Assembly (NCBI RefSeq): GCF_932526225.1
Contig: NC_064034.1
Location: 622,501-686,500 of the forward strand
DNA: 64,000 nucleotides
Reading direction: 5' to 3'
DNA from: Nematostella vectensis
Lineage: Eukaryota > Cnidaria > Anthozoa > Actiniaria > Edwardsiidae
Of the stretch, positions 34,901-49,900 are shown piece by piece (the stretch's first letter is position 1; each line of letters opens with the position of its first letter). The position numbers and the translations under genes were made by a program. A model generated the notes under the pieces. That model was not told where the DNA came from. It saw only the letters and a program-made list of their open reading frames with translations, and made no database searches.

Positions 34901-37900
34901 TCAAAAAGTGACAAAGTAAAGGAAAAGGTAACCAAGTCATTGTCAGTAAATCAAGGCACAGAGGACGGGACAGATTAAGTACTTACCCTGTAGTCGGGGC
35001 TCTCCGGGTCGCTACGATTAGGTACCTACCCCGTAGTCAGGGCTCTCCGGGTCGCTACGATTAGGTACTTACCCAGTAGTCAGGGCTCTCCAGGTCGCTA
35101 CGATTAGGTACTTACCCCGTAGTCAGGGCTCTCCAGGTCGCTACGATTAGGTACTTACCTTGTAGTCGGGGCTCTCCAGGTCGCTACGATTAGGTACTTA
35201 ACCGTAGTCAGGGCTCTCCGGGTTACTACGATTAGGTACTTACCCTGTAGTCAGGACTCTCCAGGTCGCTGCGATTATGGCTCAGGATAGACGAGTCCCT
35301 GAAATGAGAGATAATGTGAGTTTTTCTGATATCTTTACATGTACTGAGAGATGTCCTCATCGTTTTACGTCTGAGCTGCCTCTTGCCACACCCATGACTC
35401 ACCCACTGTTCCGTCGGGGATATCCTCCAGATGCGTTAAACATCTCATCAAAACCTGGGAGAAAATAACACGTATTTTAATTCAAAAGTATGGGAAAGTA
35501 CGGAGTATATCTAAATCAGATAGATCTGTTTTCACAGGGGGGTAAACTCCAAATAAATTCAACCCTCAGTTGGACACTATGCAAAGCGAAGCATCTGCAT
35601 ACAGGTACATAAAAACTGTATATGCCGTTGACTTACGAAAATAAATATGAAAGATCGGTTTTTCATCGGTTGATAAATCAAAAAGATAAATGGCACTACC
35701 ATTTATGGCATCTACGTACCGAAATTAGAGTGTTTGTTCTTTGCGCTTTACTCACTCTGCTTAGCCCTGTTCTCGGAGAGGGCCTCTTGTAGTTTCTGCT
35801 GGAGCTGATCGGCTCGCTTGCGCTCTAGCTTGAACTGCCGTTTGAGGTCTTTGACTAGCTGGTCGCCTTTCTTGCTGGCGATTCGTGTCTCTACCTCTTT
35901 GTCTTTCAGCTCCTGTCGCAGTTTGCTCATCTCCGATGACTGGTTTTCAATCATTTCATGAAGGCTAGTTTTCTCACCGTTCAACTCCTACAAAAAGATC
36001 CAACAAAATCAATAGGGGTAGTAGGTTGGGATAGAGAAGAAAATAAGAACTCGCCCAATGAGAAACAACCGCCCAGTATACGCTACAAGGTCGCATTATT
36101 AGGGTAGAACGAACTATGGGGCTATCCAAGTCTTCTTTTATAGTCAGGCTATCCAAATCTACTTTTAATTTCCTGATGCAATATAGGTGAAACGCCAAAG
36201 TCCTTCCAACGACTACTTTGAATTAGGTAATATACCATACTAATATACGATCTTTTTAAGGCAAAGTCTAGCCCGAGTGCCAGGCTCTCTTATTGTTCCA
36301 TTTGCAGTTTATACCGGGCAGCGATAAAAAGGTTTTTTTTACTCTCCAACTTTTGAAAAATAAACGCGTCTGATACTCGGGCTAGGCAAAGTCGCATGCT
36401 TAGAAGCGATCGGTAATTCACAAGCACCTCTTCCAATGAGTCCCTCTCTTCATTCAAGGCGGCTATTTGTTGCTCGTGTTCTTTCTTACATGACTCTAAA
36501 GCCTGCGAATGCTGTTCCTGCTCTGCCTTTAACGTTTCCTAGAAACACAACAATAGCAATGTCTCCTAGAAACACAAGAATAGCAATGTCTCCTAGAAAC
36601 ACCACAATAGAAATGTCTCCTAGAAACACAACAATAGCAATGACTCCTAGAAACACAACAATAGCAATGTCTCCTAGAAACACAACAATAGCAATGACTC
36701 CTAGAAACACAACAATAGCAATGTCTCCTAGAAACACAACAATAGCAATGTCTCCCAGAAACACAACAATAGCAATGTCTCCTAGAAACACAACAATAGC
36801 AATGTCTCCTAGAAACACAACAATAGCAATGTCTCCTAGAAACACAACAATAGAAATGTCTCCTAGAAACTCAACAATAGAAATGTCTCCTAGAAACACA
36901 ACAATAGAAATGTCTCCTAGAAACACAACAATAGCAATGTCTCCTAGAAACACAACAATAGAAATGTCTCCTAGAAACACAACAATAGCAATGACTCCCA
37001 GAAACACAACAATAGCAATGTCTCCTAGAAACACAACAATAGCAATGTCTCCTAGAAACACAACAATAGAAATGTCTCCTAGAAAAACAACAATAGCAAT
37101 GACTCCCAGAAACACAACAATAGCAATGTCTCCTAGAAACACAACAATAGCAAGGTCTCCTAGAAACACAACAATAGCAATGTCTCCTAGAAACACAACA
37201 ATAGCAATGTCTCCTAGAAACACAACAATAGCAATGTCTCCTAGAAACACAACAATAGCAATGTCTCAACGTGGATCCATGGTCTCAGGTGCTTAATTTT
37301 GATGATGGTGTTTGAAATAAGTTAGATCACATATCACAGTAGATCATAGCGCCACAGCAAGGGAGTAGATCGCAGATCATAGCACCACAGCAAGGGAAGT
37401 GGATCACAGATCATAGCACCACAGCAAGGGAAGTGGATCACAGATCATAGCGCCACAGCAAGGGAAGTGGATCACAGATCATAGCACCACAGCAAGGGAG
37501 TGGATCACAGATCATAGCACCACAGCAAGGGAGTGGATCACAGATCATAGGGCCACAGCAAGGGGATGAATCACAGATCATAGCACCACAGCAAGGGAAG
37601 TGGATCACAGATCATAGGGCCACAGCAAGGGAAGTGGATCACAGATCATAGGGCCACAGCAAGGGAAGAGGATCACAGATCATAGAGCCACCGCAAGGGA
37701 GTAGATCATGGACCCCAGCAAGGGAGTGGGTCATGGACCCCAGCGAGGGAGTAGATCATGGACCCCAGCAAGGGAGTGGATCATGGACCCCAGCAAGGGA
37801 GTGGATCATGGACCCCAGCAAGGGAGTGGATCATGGACCCCAGCAAGGGAGTAGATCATGGACCCCAGCAAGGGAGTGGATCATGGACCCCAGCAAGGGA

Positions 37901-40900
37901 GTGAATCATGGACCCCAGCAAGGGAGTGGATCATGGACCCCAGCAAGGGAGTGGATCATGGACCCCAGCAAGGGAGTGGATCATGGACCCCAGCAAGGGA
38001 GTGGATCATGGACCCCAGCAAGGGAGTAGATCATGGACCCCAGCAAGGGAGTAGATCATGGACCCCAGCAAGGGAGTGGATCATGGACCCCAGCAAGGGA
38101 GTGGATCATGGACCCCAGCAAGGGAGTGGATCATGGACCCCAGCAAGGGAGTGGATCATGGACCCCAGCAAGGGAGTAGATCATGGACCCCAGCAAAGGA
38201 GTGGATCATGGACCCCAGCAAGGGAGTGGATCATGGACCCCAGCAAGGGAGTGGATCATGGACCCCAGCAAGGGAGTAGATCATGGACCCCAGCAAGGGA
38301 GTAGATCATGGACCCCAGCAAGGGAGTGGATCATGGACCCCAGCAAGGGAGTGGATCATGGACCCCAGCAAGGGAGTGGATCACAGATCATAGCGCCACA
38401 GCAAGGGAATGGATCACAGATCATAGAGCCACAGCAAGGAAGTGGATCACAGATCATAGAGCCGCAGCAAGGAAGTGGATCATGGACCCCAGCAAGGGAG
38501 TGGATCATGGACCCCAGCAAGGGAGTGGATCATGGACCCCAGCAAGGGAGTGGATCATAGCACCACAGCAAGGAAGTGGATCACAGATCATAGCGCCACA
38601 GCAAGTGAATGGATCACAGATCATAGAGCCACAGCAAGGGAGTAGATCACAGATCATAGAGCCACAGCAAGGGAGTGGATCATGGACCCCAGCAAGGGAG
38701 TAGATCATGGACCCCAGCAAGGGAGTGGGTCATGGACCCCAGCAAGGGAGTGGATTATGGATCCTAGTACAACAGCAAAAGTGTGGATCATGGATCATAG
38801 CACAACAGGGAGTGGGTTCAACCTCTATCTTGCCCACCTCAGTTTCAGCCAGACGACGCTCAAACCAGCCGCTCTTGCTCTCCACAGACTGCAGAAGGCT
38901 TTTGTTTTCGTTGAGTTTTTGATGTAAGTCCTCCACTTCCTTGCGTAGTTTCTGGTAACAGAACAGAAAATGGTAAGCACTGATAATAATAATAAGAATA
39001 ATAGTTTATTCACCACTTAGCAGGTAAAACTGAATTACATAACTGAACTACACACACATTTAATATAACTAACTTTGGAAACACACAGTGACAAAATTGT
39101 CCAGCCTGGTTGAAGTCCCTTGTACCAAAGCGCTAAGGCTGACTGCCTTATCTAAGATTACAGCCATGCCATGTGTTAAGAGAAGTGTGAAAAGCACTAT
39201 AGGCCTACCTTTTCTCCAGTTATCTGTTCCCTCAGCTCAGATATTGATTTCTGTATTGTAAAAAATAAAATAATAAGCAAAGTTTTGTTTGTTTTTTGAG
39301 GTTTATCTTCACTATCCATGGCGATCATCACATGTGGCCTATGTACAGTATTGTGGTTATCTTAGCCAGCTTTCTAAACACCACTTCTTGTAACACTTAA
39401 GCCTAGTGCATACTAGTGACATAACGACATAACATAAGCGTGTGCACTCTTTTAAGCCCGACATAACGACATGGACATAATGACATAAAAGAAAAAAACA
39501 TGTTTTTCTCTTATGTTGTTATGTTCATGTCGTTATGTAAAAATGTCAAACCATTCACACTTGAATATATGAACAGAAGAAAGCATGTGCGTATGTCATT
39601 ATGTCGTTATGTCACTAGTGTGCACCAGGCACTATATCTTCTATATTTCTGGTGTACACCAGTTCACGTAACACTTACCATGCACTATGACTAGTCTCCT
39701 ATATCTCTGGTGTACATCACTGTTCATGTAACACTTACCATGCACTATGACTAGTCTCCTATATCTCTGGTGTACCTCACTTCATGTAACACTTACCATG
39801 CACTATGACTAGTCTCCTATATCTCTGGTGTACATCACTGTTCATGTAACACTTACCATGCACTATGACTAGTCTCCTATATCTCTGGTGTACATCACTT
39901 CATGTAACACTTACCATGCACTATGACTTGTCCCATATATCTCTGGTGTACACCACTTCATGTAACACTTACCATGCACTATGACTAGTCTCATATATCT
40001 CTGGTGTACATCACTTCATGTAACACTTACCATGCACTATGACTAGTCCCATATATCTCTGGTGTACACCACTTCATGTAACACTTACCATGCACTATGA
40101 CTAGTCCCATATATCTCTGGTGTACATCACTTCATGTAACAATTACCATGCACTATGACTAGTCCCATATATCTCTGGTGTACACCACTTCATGTAACAC
40201 TTACCATGCACTATGACTTGTCTCCTATATCTCTGGTGTACACCAGTTCATGTAACACTTACCATGCACTATGACTTGTCCCATATATCTCTGGTGTACA
40301 TCACTGTTCATGTAACACTTACCATGCACTTTGACTAGTCTTATATATCTCTGGTGTACATCACTTCATGTAACAATTACCATGCACTATGACTTGTCCC
40401 CTATACATATCTCTGGTGTACACCGCTTCATTGGAAAATTCTATGAACTATGACTAGTCTCATATATCTCTGGTGTACACCAGTTCATGTAACACTTACC
40501 ATGCACTATGACTAGTCCCATATATCTCTGGTGTACACCACTTCATGTAACACTTACCATGCACTATGACTAGTCCCATATATCTCTGGTGTACATCACT
40601 TCATGTAACACTTACCATGCACTATGACTAGTCCCATATATCTCTGGTGTACACCACTTCATGTAACACTTACCATGCACTATGACTAGTCCCATATATC
40701 TCTGGTGTACATCACTGTTCATGTAACACTTACCATGCACTATGACTAGTCTCCTATATCTCTGGTGTACACCACTTCATGTAACACTTACCATGCACTA
40801 TGACTAGTCCCATATATCTCTGGTGTACACCAAGTTAAGTAATGCCTACCCTATGTTCCTCTTGGATTCTCTCTACTGCTTCCCGATGAGCAGTCTCTAT

Positions 40901-43900
40901 CTCTTGTCGTTCTATTGCTATTTGATCAAGCATGCTTTTCCGCTTCTCTGCAATCTGGACAAGGGAAAAAAATTTGTGGCAGTCTTTTTACAGAGGTCGT
41001 TAGAGCTTTCTAAAAATGACATGGTGTGTAGGTCAACCATGAGTGGAATGTATTGTTACACTTCAATACGTGCACTCAACACATATGGTGTGTACGCCAA
41101 CCATGAGTGAAATGTATTGTTACACTTCAATACGTACACTCAACACAAAATGACATGGTGTGTAGGTCAACCATGAGTGGAATGTATTGTTACACTTCAA
41201 TACGTGCACTCAACACATATGGTGTGTACGCCAACCATGAGTGAAATGTATTGTTACACTTCAATACGTACACTCAACACAAAATGACATGGTGTGTAGG
41301 TCAACCATGAGTGGATTGTATTGTTACACTTCAATACGTGCACTCAACACATATGGTGTGTACGCCAACCATGAGTGAAATGTATTGTTACACTTCAATA
41401 CGTACACTCAACATAAAATGACATGGTGTGTAGGTCAACCATGAGTGGATTGTATTGTTACACTTCAATACCTTCACTCAACACATATGGTGTGTCGGTC
41501 AACCATTAGTGGAATGTATTGTTACACTTCAATACGTACACTCAACACAAAATGACATGGTGTGTAGGTCAACCATGAGTGGATTGTATTGTTACACTTC
41601 AATACCTTCACTCAACACAAAATGATATGGTGTGTAGGTCAACCATGAGTGGAATGTATTGTTACACTTCAATACATGCACTCAACACAAAATGATATGG
41701 TGTGTAGGTCAACCATGAGTGGATTGTATTGATACACTTCAATACGTGCACTCAACACAAAATGATATGGTGTGTATGTCAACCATGAGTGGAATGTATT
41801 GTTACACTTCAATACGTACACTCAACACATATGGTGTGTACGCCAACCATGAGTGAAATGTATTGATACACTTCAATACGTGCACTCAACACAAAATGAT
41901 ATGGTGTGTACGCCAACCATGAGTGGATTGTATTGATACACTTCAATAACTTCACTCAACACAAAATGATATGGTGTGTATGTCAACCATGAGTGGAATG
42001 TATTGTTACACTTCAATACGTGCACTCAACATAAAATGATATGGTGTGTAGGTCAACCATGAGTGGATTGTATTGATACACTTCAATACGTGCACTCAAC
42101 ACAAAATGATATGGTGTGTACGCCAACCATGAGTGGATTGTATTGATACACTTCTCAATAACTTCACTCAACACAAAATGATATGGTGTGTATGTCAACC
42201 ATGAGTGGATTGTATTGTTACAATTAAATTATGTGCACTCAACACAAAATGATATGGTGTGTATGTCAACAATGAGTGGATTGTATTGTTACACTTCAAT
42301 ACGTGCACTCAACACAAAATGATATGGTGTGTAGGTCAACCATGAGTGGATTGTATTGATACACTTCAATACGTGCACTCAACACAAAATGATATGGTGT
42401 GTACGCCAACCATGAGTGGATTGTATTGATACACTTCAATAACTTCACTCAACACAAAATGATATGGTGTGTATGTCAACCATGAGTGGATTGTATTGTT
42501 ACAATTAAATTATGTGCACTCAACACAAAATGATAGGTGTGTATGTCAACAATGAGTGGATGGTATTGTTACAATTCAATAACTGCACTCAGTGACATAC
42601 CTTTGCAGCCTCTTCATATTGCTGGGCTAGATTGTCCCGTTCATCAGTTAGTTGCTGGATCTGTGTGTTCCATCCATCCACTGCTGAATGTTGCTCCTAA
42701 TCAAAAATAGTAAAACAAAATTGATAAAATACTACTTCATTTGTATGTTATCATTCTACACTTCTGTGTACCTTTATTTGTCTGTTATAATTCTACACTC
42801 TGAGTACCTTTATTTGTCTATTATAATTCTACACTTCTGTGAAACTTCAGTTGTCTGTTATTATTCTACACTTCTGTGTACCTTCATTTGTATGTTATCA
42901 TTCTATACTTCTGTGTACCTTCAGTTGTCTGTTATCATTCTACACTTCTGTGTACCTTCAGTTTCCCATTATTATTCCACACCCCTGTACCTTAAGTTGT
43001 TCCCGCAGCTCTTCTGTCTCTATTGTCAGTTGCGCTGTTGATGTTTCGCTGTGTTGAAGGCGCTCTTCCAGTTTAGAGATCAAATCCTAAATGTGACAAA
43101 ACAGCTTCTGAAGTAAATTGTTTGAATCAGTTTCAATGTAACATCATACTCACCACCGTCTCCTCTGCTTCCTGGCCACTTATCAATAGTTTCTACCGAA
43201 AAAATATTTTGATGAATGTCAAATTAAATCATCACTAGATTTAATGATAATGATAATGATTTAATGATAATGATATTATTTAAGGCTGCTTTTACCTCCT
43301 TAGCAGCCTCAAACTCCTTTGCCAAAGCTTGTTTTTCCTGTCTGCAAGGCCAGTCATACAATCATAAGCCATGACATAAAACACATATCATAACATTATA
43401 CTATATTGTAATATAAAATGCAGCATTTTTACTGGGATTATACCTTAGCTGTTGCACAACCTGCTCAGTGACCTCAGCACTAGTTGACACCTACATGAGA
43501 GACGAACAGATCTCTAGAACTGTCAATGATGGATATAAATACATAGACGTATAAATCTTTAACCTAGAATACAGTGGGAAGGAATAGAACAAATAAAATT
43601 AATAGTGCTACATTTTTAAATTAAAAACATAATCTGTGAGAGTGATGGTACCATAATTAAAAAAAAATCCACTGACACATGAAAACAATACCTGACTCTG
43701 ATAATTGACAAGGGAGTTCTGCAAGTCTTTGATTGTAACACTGCTATCTTCCTGGAGTTCAAAATATCTCTAAAGGGTATCAGAAAGGAAATAATTTCAA
43801 TCAACCAACGCTGTAATACTACGCGTTGAAGGGTCCCTGTCACCCTGGAAAAATACCAACAGCAACAAAAGCATCCATTTCTATCAGCTGAGTTGAGAAA

Positions 43901-46900
43901 GCTACAGTATAGAAACATTTTTTATGAATTTGGTAGATAACGTACAAAACTTAAATTTGAGATGATTATTCTGAGATGATATAACATCTCAGTGTCACAG
44001 TTTGCAACCAATGAGGAATGAAAAAAATACCATAGGTGTGCCTGGTACTTTGAGCCCTTTCTCGTTACTCTGAAGACCTTACCTGATTGGCAATTCCCAT
44101 CTCCTCCTGGAGTTTAGTCAGCTGCTCTGAAAGAATCTAAAGTAAAAATAGAACATATTTCATTGAACAAAATTGATTTTTAATAACCTTTGAATTAATC
44201 AAAATCAGTTTATATTTGCTTTTAATTACAGTTCCTATTTTTGGCCTCCGTGCATCTACAAGAAAACTAGTCAAGCATAAAAATGCTCTTTTTCCCAGTG
44301 CATGGCGTAATATTAGATGATATGGCATAAAAATGGTCACGTATTAATTATTAATTTATTCGTAGCGCTCGACCAGCATCAAGCTGCTTGCAGAAACGTT
44401 GAACTTTTTCTTAAACAGAGACAAACGTGACCTTGAGATCAAGAACATGAAGAAGTGTATCAGATATGAAGGAGAGCTTGGCAGACTCTACTGTATGCTT
44501 CTGAATATCAAGCAAGTACACTGTGAGCCAGACGCTAACACTTACTCTGATCTCGTTCTCTTTTTTGGACTTGATATCTTCAACAGCTTTTCTTTGAAAA
44601 AAAAGTGTAAAAACAGCCATCACCACAAGCAGTTTAGTTCCAGGGTAGTACAAACAGTCTGACAGAGAAAAGATAACTCACTTGTTTTCAGAGTATAACT
44701 TCTCCTTTTCATCTTGCAATTGTAGGTAACTAAAAGGAAGGGAAACTTTTAAGGTGAACACATGCACAACATTGGTGTGGTACAAAAACAAAATAGGGTT
44801 AAAACTATTTTGTACCTTTCTTGTTTCTTCTTAATTTTGTCAGACAACTGTTGCAGTAGATAAAAGGATAAACGTGAGAGTGGAGAAACTTACAAGGGAC
44901 GTACAGTAATTATCTTGGCAATTAATTTTTTTTTATTGATTAATTGCATCCTGTACACGGCAGGGGGCAGACTTGCAGTATCTACAAGGGACGTACAGTA
45001 ATTATCTTGGCAATTTCATCATTTAATTGATTAATTGCATCCTGTAAACGGCAGGGACCAGGCTTACAGTATTTACACAAGATGTAATTACCTTAGCAAT
45101 TTCATCTTTCAATTGATTAATTTCATCCTTGCTAGTTTCCTGTTGAAAAGTTGAGTTGATCAGCATCAACATTGTTACATAAACAGGTAATAATAAATTT
45201 TAATCACCCCTTCCCAAGAACATTTCTCAATCATAGAAAGTTGAAGAATTTTTGTCTCATACCTCTGCTTGCTTGAACTGCTCTTGAAGCAGACGTTTCT
45301 CTTCATGTTCAGTGTCCAAGCGAAGTTGTAAAGCTGTTTATTTAAATGGAATTTTAAAACAATACAGTTAATTACAACAAACAATCAAATAATAATAATG
45401 ATGATGAAATATAACTTACAAGACATTTCCTTAATATGGGATTCCAGCGCAAAGCATTTTGTCTCAGCCTAGAGGGACACAAGGGTGTTCTATCAGGTTT
45501 TTTTGTAATGGAGCAACTGCACTTTATCAGTGTGCTATTCTGAATTACGGTACGATCGCCCCCAGAGTATCATCGCCCCATCATAGTTGAGAATGATCCC
45601 CCCACTCAGAGAACAATCGCCCCTAGAAATGTTTGTCATTCCAGCAAAAAAGTCAGGCAAAAGCGAATATTCTCGACCACGGTAGTTATTTTTATCAAGT
45701 AACTGCGAATTTCAATATTTACTTTTCGATAACAGTATGTTTTTTTTTTCGTCTTTCGAAGCAGCGAATATTCTCGATCACAGTAGTTATTTTGATCAAG
45801 CAACTGTGAATTTAAATGCCTGTATCCAAAACAAAACTGCCGAAAGTGAATTACAGTATGATCGCCCCAGAAGAACGCGGTAGCAGAATACCGCTGTTAT
45901 ATGCTAATAGACATCGTAGAGGAATAATACTCACGCTAAAAGAGAGCTGAAATGGTGTTCTATCTTTATTAGGAGTTTATATGGGTATGTGATTTGGATA
46001 CGAACCCTAAACCACACAATTTAGCCGACGCAACGATAAGATACTTGTTTGTTTGTGAAGACGCAGTAGCAGAATACTGCTGTTATCAGGCCGAATTTCG
46101 GCAGTAAATAACGCGAATAAACATCGTAATAATTCTTACACTAAATAGTGTTCTTTATACATTATAGTTTTATTCCTTTCAATCTTTGTTTCTAGGTATG
46201 AAGTTATTTTTTGATAACGACTCCGAAGTCCGTAAAAAGTCTGTTTCGATCACTAAACGAAAACAAAATTAAAAAAAAAACTTTGAAGGGAGGGTCTCTT
46301 CCATCTCTACACTTGTGGTATTATCAGAACCATGCCGAGTACATGGTTCTATCTGAGTGGGGCCATTGTTCTCAGTGTGATTGGGGTATCGGTACCCTGG
46401 GACGATCGTTCCTGATACCGCTATTCTAAGACTTATACCCACAAAACCTGGCATTCAATTGTACTGTCAAGACAGGTTCAAAGGGGAAAAGTCTCACTGT
46501 TTTGTCTGCTACTATACCTCAAGTAAAAGCTCTGATGTAACCATTCCACTGTTTTGTTCTTCTACTATAGAACCTGTCAAAAACAACCACTTTATGACTC
46601 AGAATTCTTTCATTATTACAGATAAATAATCTAGAAAATGAAGTGTTACCACTTGAAGATGACAATGAAAGAAGAGGGACCAGCATGTCCTCAAGTTTGC
46701 CTCTCAACACATCAACTTGTTCAGTTATAACAACTCGGCCATCCTTGTCTTTAGCATCTTGGATGTCACCTTCATGATCGACTAAAGGTTCTGCACCTGA
46801 ATTCAGCTCATTTCCACGGCTGTCATCATTCCCCCTCACCTCACTACGGTCTGTCTCCATTGACTGCAATACTAATTCCCTGAATTCATCCAGTTCACCT

Positions 46901-49900
46901 TGTAAGATCTGACGTACTTGTGAAACAGTCTTGTACTGGCTGGAAGGTTGTTCATGCTGGCTAACAGCCTTTCCATTTGTTTGTTCTTCTGATGCAGCAG
47001 GCTCTTTTAGAAATGATGAGGAGCGAATCTTTTGTTGTAGCTCTGCAAGTTCTTGGTGATGTTTTTCTTGGGCATCTAAGACAACACATAACAGCTTTAT
47101 TCACATCATATAATGGAAGTTCAAGACAAATAGAAGAAAAATGCGTTTTTATTTGTGTCCTGTATATTATTTGTGACACCAAACAGTAGATCTAAATGTA
47201 TATAAAAGAACTGATAATTTGTTTCAAAATAAAACAAGTATTTCGCCAAAATGTCAGCTTTTTTTCCCTACAAAGACTGTGAAGCATAATTTTCTCACCA
47301 ATCTTTGTAAGTGCCTTACTGTCACAACATCAACCAACCAATGTATAAACACCCATATGCAAGCTGCAAATTATCATCCAAAGTGAATTTTCCAAGTATC
47401 ATCCAAAGTGAATTTTCCAAGTCTGTTCCTGAACAGATCCTTTTTTTTTATAAAAGATGCTTCAAAGCCACTGAATGAAAATTGCTCTATCCAAACAATT
47501 TTACGACAGTTTTGCTAACCAAATTGAAATATCTCACTATGATACTGTAGATACACAATGACAATATTTTTTTTGTTAACAATACAAGTTGTTGTTGCAC
47601 AGTTAAAAATGTTGGGATATAAGCTGTTGTTCTTTTCTATTTGAGCAGGATTAAAATAGATTGAAATAATACTTTTCAGTTTAAAATGTATATTATTCAA
47701 ACTTGAGTAAGCCAATATAATAACATTTCTATACTACTGCTTTCTTCATTAAAACATTTATATACTACTGCTTTCTTCAATATAACATTTCTATACTACT
47801 GCTTTCTTCATTAAAACATTTATATACTACTGCTTTCTTCAATATAACATTTATATACTACTGCTTTCTTCATTATAACATTTCTATACTACTGCTTACT
47901 TGCAAGACTCTTCTGCAGAGCTGCACTCTCTGCCCTTAGCCTTCTAATCTCTGCATTATCCCCAGGCTCTGAGGATTCCGAGGACTGCAGCCGCTCATTC
48001 TCTTTCTGGAGTGCACTGTTATCTTGATTGAGCTATAGAATACACCAGTCCACTTTGAATGATATACACATGTAATGTCACGCTTTCCGCACAAGGTTTG
48101 CATTGAAACAAAGATAACTCGTTGCAAATATCAATCTAAAATTTTGATTGCACAAAAATAAAAGTGATTAAATAAGAGACAGTTAGTGTTATGCTTGCGT
48201 TTTAAAGATGTTGATCACCCACTCCTTTGTTAATGTTCATCATTGAGAATAAATCGGTTGATTTGCAAGAAAATTAAAATAACCACCCACGATTGAAAGT
48301 TTAATACCTAATGATAACGAAATTTGATTGAAAGTTTCTTAGTCACGTGCTTGAATTAGCTGGTGTATTTTAGTTCGTTGGAAGGATGGAGTCTTTACTG
48401 TCGAATCCGTTGTATCACGCCACCTTTTCAAAAAGACAGACAGACAGACGGACGGACCGACGAACAGATAGATAGATAGTATGGTATGACTTTTTTTGTG
48501 AATGGCAAGGGCATACACAGGATTTTAACAAGTTGCAGTCAAAGCATTCAGAAGCTCAATTAGGGCGTGGCCCCTCATCCCACATCCTCGTGAAGATTTC
48601 ATAGCTCTTGCTTTTGGGTTTGAAATGGGCGTCAATGTGTCAGACTCTTGAGAATATTACATGATCCTCTGTCATCCTCGATCTGAAATAGGACTTCAGT
48701 CGTCGTGTGGCACTGAACAACATAATAATAGGTTTGGAAATAATCTGTACACTACCATGATTAAGAAAATTATAGTTTTTATCCTCATCATAAAACTACG
48801 TACATAAAAATGGATGAGTAAACATTTGATTTTTCCCTTGTTATGCAAGTAATTTTTTTTGGCAGTCCAGTGACTGCAGGCCTATAGCCTGCGTACGACC
48901 CTGTATGGTACGACTTATTTTGTAACAAAATTTTCCCAAGTTATCTATTTTTTTCAGTGACATGGCCATCTGCCATCACAGACATGAGAAATGATTTAGG
49001 AAAGACTCACATAACTTGTGACCATTCATGAGAATGCCCAAGTTTGCCGTTCCGCAGAATATAAACAGAAAGCTCGTGATAGCGAAACAGAATGTTTGTG
49101 CTCACTTTACAGAAAGCACCTAAACCCATAACGGAAAGTTCACGCTCGCGAAACGGAAAGCACCCTAAACCTAAAACGGTAAGTTCGGGCTCGCTTAATG
49201 GAAAGCCCCTAGACCCCTAGACATCAAGCTCGCGCTCACATGGAATTTGAGCATCAGACAACTCCAAACTTTCGATAAATTTAATGTATGCTCGTTGTAA
49301 GAACAATTATGCTTGATGACTTTCTTGACAAGCATGAGTGCTTCGAATAGCGTCGATCGAGGCTTTCTTTTTAACAACAAACCTTTCTAAGAATGTGTGA
49401 AAGCCAAAACTTTTGAACAGTGGGGAGCCATTATTCGACAAAGATTTGTTACGAATGTGCAAACTTTTGAGCAGAAATTTTGAACAGAGGGGAGCCATAA
49501 CTTTGAGAGACTCTAAAAAAAAACCATCATTGATCAGAAGTAGTTCTTTCTACTAATGTGCAAAGTATGCGCGGAAGCTAAAACTTTTGAATAACGGGGA
49601 GCCATTGACTCAATAAAGAGTTGCAATTGTAAGAGTTGTACAACTTCGATTGACTTTGTAAGCTAGCACTCACATAACGGAAAGCTTGCTCTTGCTAAAC
49701 GGAAAGATTGCATGCGTGTAACAGAAAACTTACTCTTGCTATTAAGGTAAGTTCGCACTCGCGTAACAGAAACTTTGCACTCGCTAAATGGATTAAAACT
49801 GTATGCACATGAAGCCATGTTTGGTTTTCTCATGATCCATCACACATGTGTTCTACTTCTTACTTTAATGATTTCCTCTAGCAATGTCTGGTTCTGGAGT

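Noticed and set aside
36436-37296. 286-codon plus-strand frame and its minus-strand mirrors
   Set aside because: Product of the 27-bp array; it also overlaps GRIPAP1 exon 25 on the opposite strand.
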